DNA of 20,223 nt from a virus: IMG/VR virus record IMGVR_UViG_3300027834_000109, positions 1 to 20,223 of that record. The stretch is one strand, 5' to 3'. Numbering within the stretch: the stretch's first letter is position 1; every line of letters begins with the position of its first letter. The notes below the pieces were generated by a model that was given only the letters and a program-made list of their open reading frames with translations, had not been told where the DNA came from and did not search any database. A program made the position numbers and the translations under genes. This document shows, one piece after another, positions 20,137-20,223 of this stretch.

Positions 20137-20223
20137 TTAGTAAACCGACGGGGGCGTGGCCGCCGCTGGTGCGGTATCACCGTCGTCTTTAAAGCTGCTG
20201 GCCAACGCTTTCAGTGAGTTCAT
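20137..20223 (-). CDS. C-terminal end (or short ORF) of a gene entering from beyond the window
   Basis: A minus-strand frame from the last base of the window reads MNSLKALASSFKDDGDTAPA then AATPPSVY and stops with TAA at 20137-20139. The first codon seen is ATG at 20223, but the frame may continue upstream outside the window, so this may be a C-terminal fragment. It is convergent with the plus-strand frame ending at 20134, only two bases away. The helix plus flexible Ala/Pro tail gives no family. It could be a host gene flanking the prophage or a phage gene. Confidence 0.4.
   Translation of the reverse strand: MNSLKALASSFKDDGDTAPAAATPPSVY

Noticed and set aside
20122-20182. 8-bp inverted repeat CGGTGATA / TATCACCG spaced by 45 bp
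   Set aside because: Too short and too far apart to rise above chance, and the second arm lies in the incoming minus-strand ORF.
1-20223. CRISPR arrays, tRNA or rRNA genes, IS elements, known anti-phage defence genes
   Set aside because: I saw no regular spaced repeats, no tRNA cloverleaf or rRNA sequence, no second transposase and no defence-type domain in any gene of the window.

Overview
The window carries the left (early and regulatory) half plus the lysis and head genes of a Mu-like transposable prophage. It is read almost entirely on the minus strand, so phage order runs from high to low coordinates. GC content is high. The codon use and protein composition fit a gammaproteobacterium such as a Halomonas relative; that host call is an inference from composition only. 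Virtually every gene junction is a 1-4 base stop/start overlap (ATGA, GTGA, TGATG, TAATG) or a very short gap, which I used to set starts and to find a 56-codon gene.

Right edge (about 19.1-20.2 kb): on the plus strand lie an Xre-type repressor (19092-19583) and an unrecognised small gene (19607 onward). The second reading frame runs out into a C-rich, G-poor stretch with six GTCCC pentamers. That stretch may be the transposase-binding left end and the phage/host junction. A convergent minus-strand ORF enters from beyond the window. Between the repressor and ner (18931-19091) is a divergent control region: a near-consensus sigma70 early promoter with GTGG/CCAC palindromes in its spacer and just upstream of its -35.

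Early block (18.9-10.3 kb, minus): ner, an HTH protein, transposase A with its DDE triad, the AAA+ activator B, several small unknowns including a double winged-helix protein, a Gam-like nuclease inhibitor, small SH3-like and Cys-rich proteins, GemA, a zinc-ribbon protein with a probable frameshift, an unknown protein, and a single Mor/C-family activator (9556-9948). The activator is followed by a 173-bp non-coding leader.

Late block (9.4-0 kb, minus): holin, a hidden 56-aa gene, SLT lytic transglycosylase, Rz/Rz1-like spanins, a TraR/DksA zinc-finger protein, DUF2730, a gp26-like winged helix, small terminase (DUF3486), large terminase, portal (DUF935), minor head protein and a gpG-like morphogenesis protein. 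A terminator and a promoter region comparable to Mu P_I come next. Then come the protease/scaffold gene, with a clear internal ribosome site for a separate scaffold, and a DUF2190 capsid cement protein. The major head and tail genes lie beyond position 1.

The parts work together as a lysis/lysogeny switch (repressor, ner, operators), replicative transposition (A, B, ends, Gam), activation of late transcription by the Mor-like protein, host lysis, and headful packaging into a Mu-type head. The least explained parts are the left-end GTCCC array, the operator system of an Xre repressor in a Mu-type phage, a 16-bp element shared by both late leaders, and an antisense terminator inside ner.
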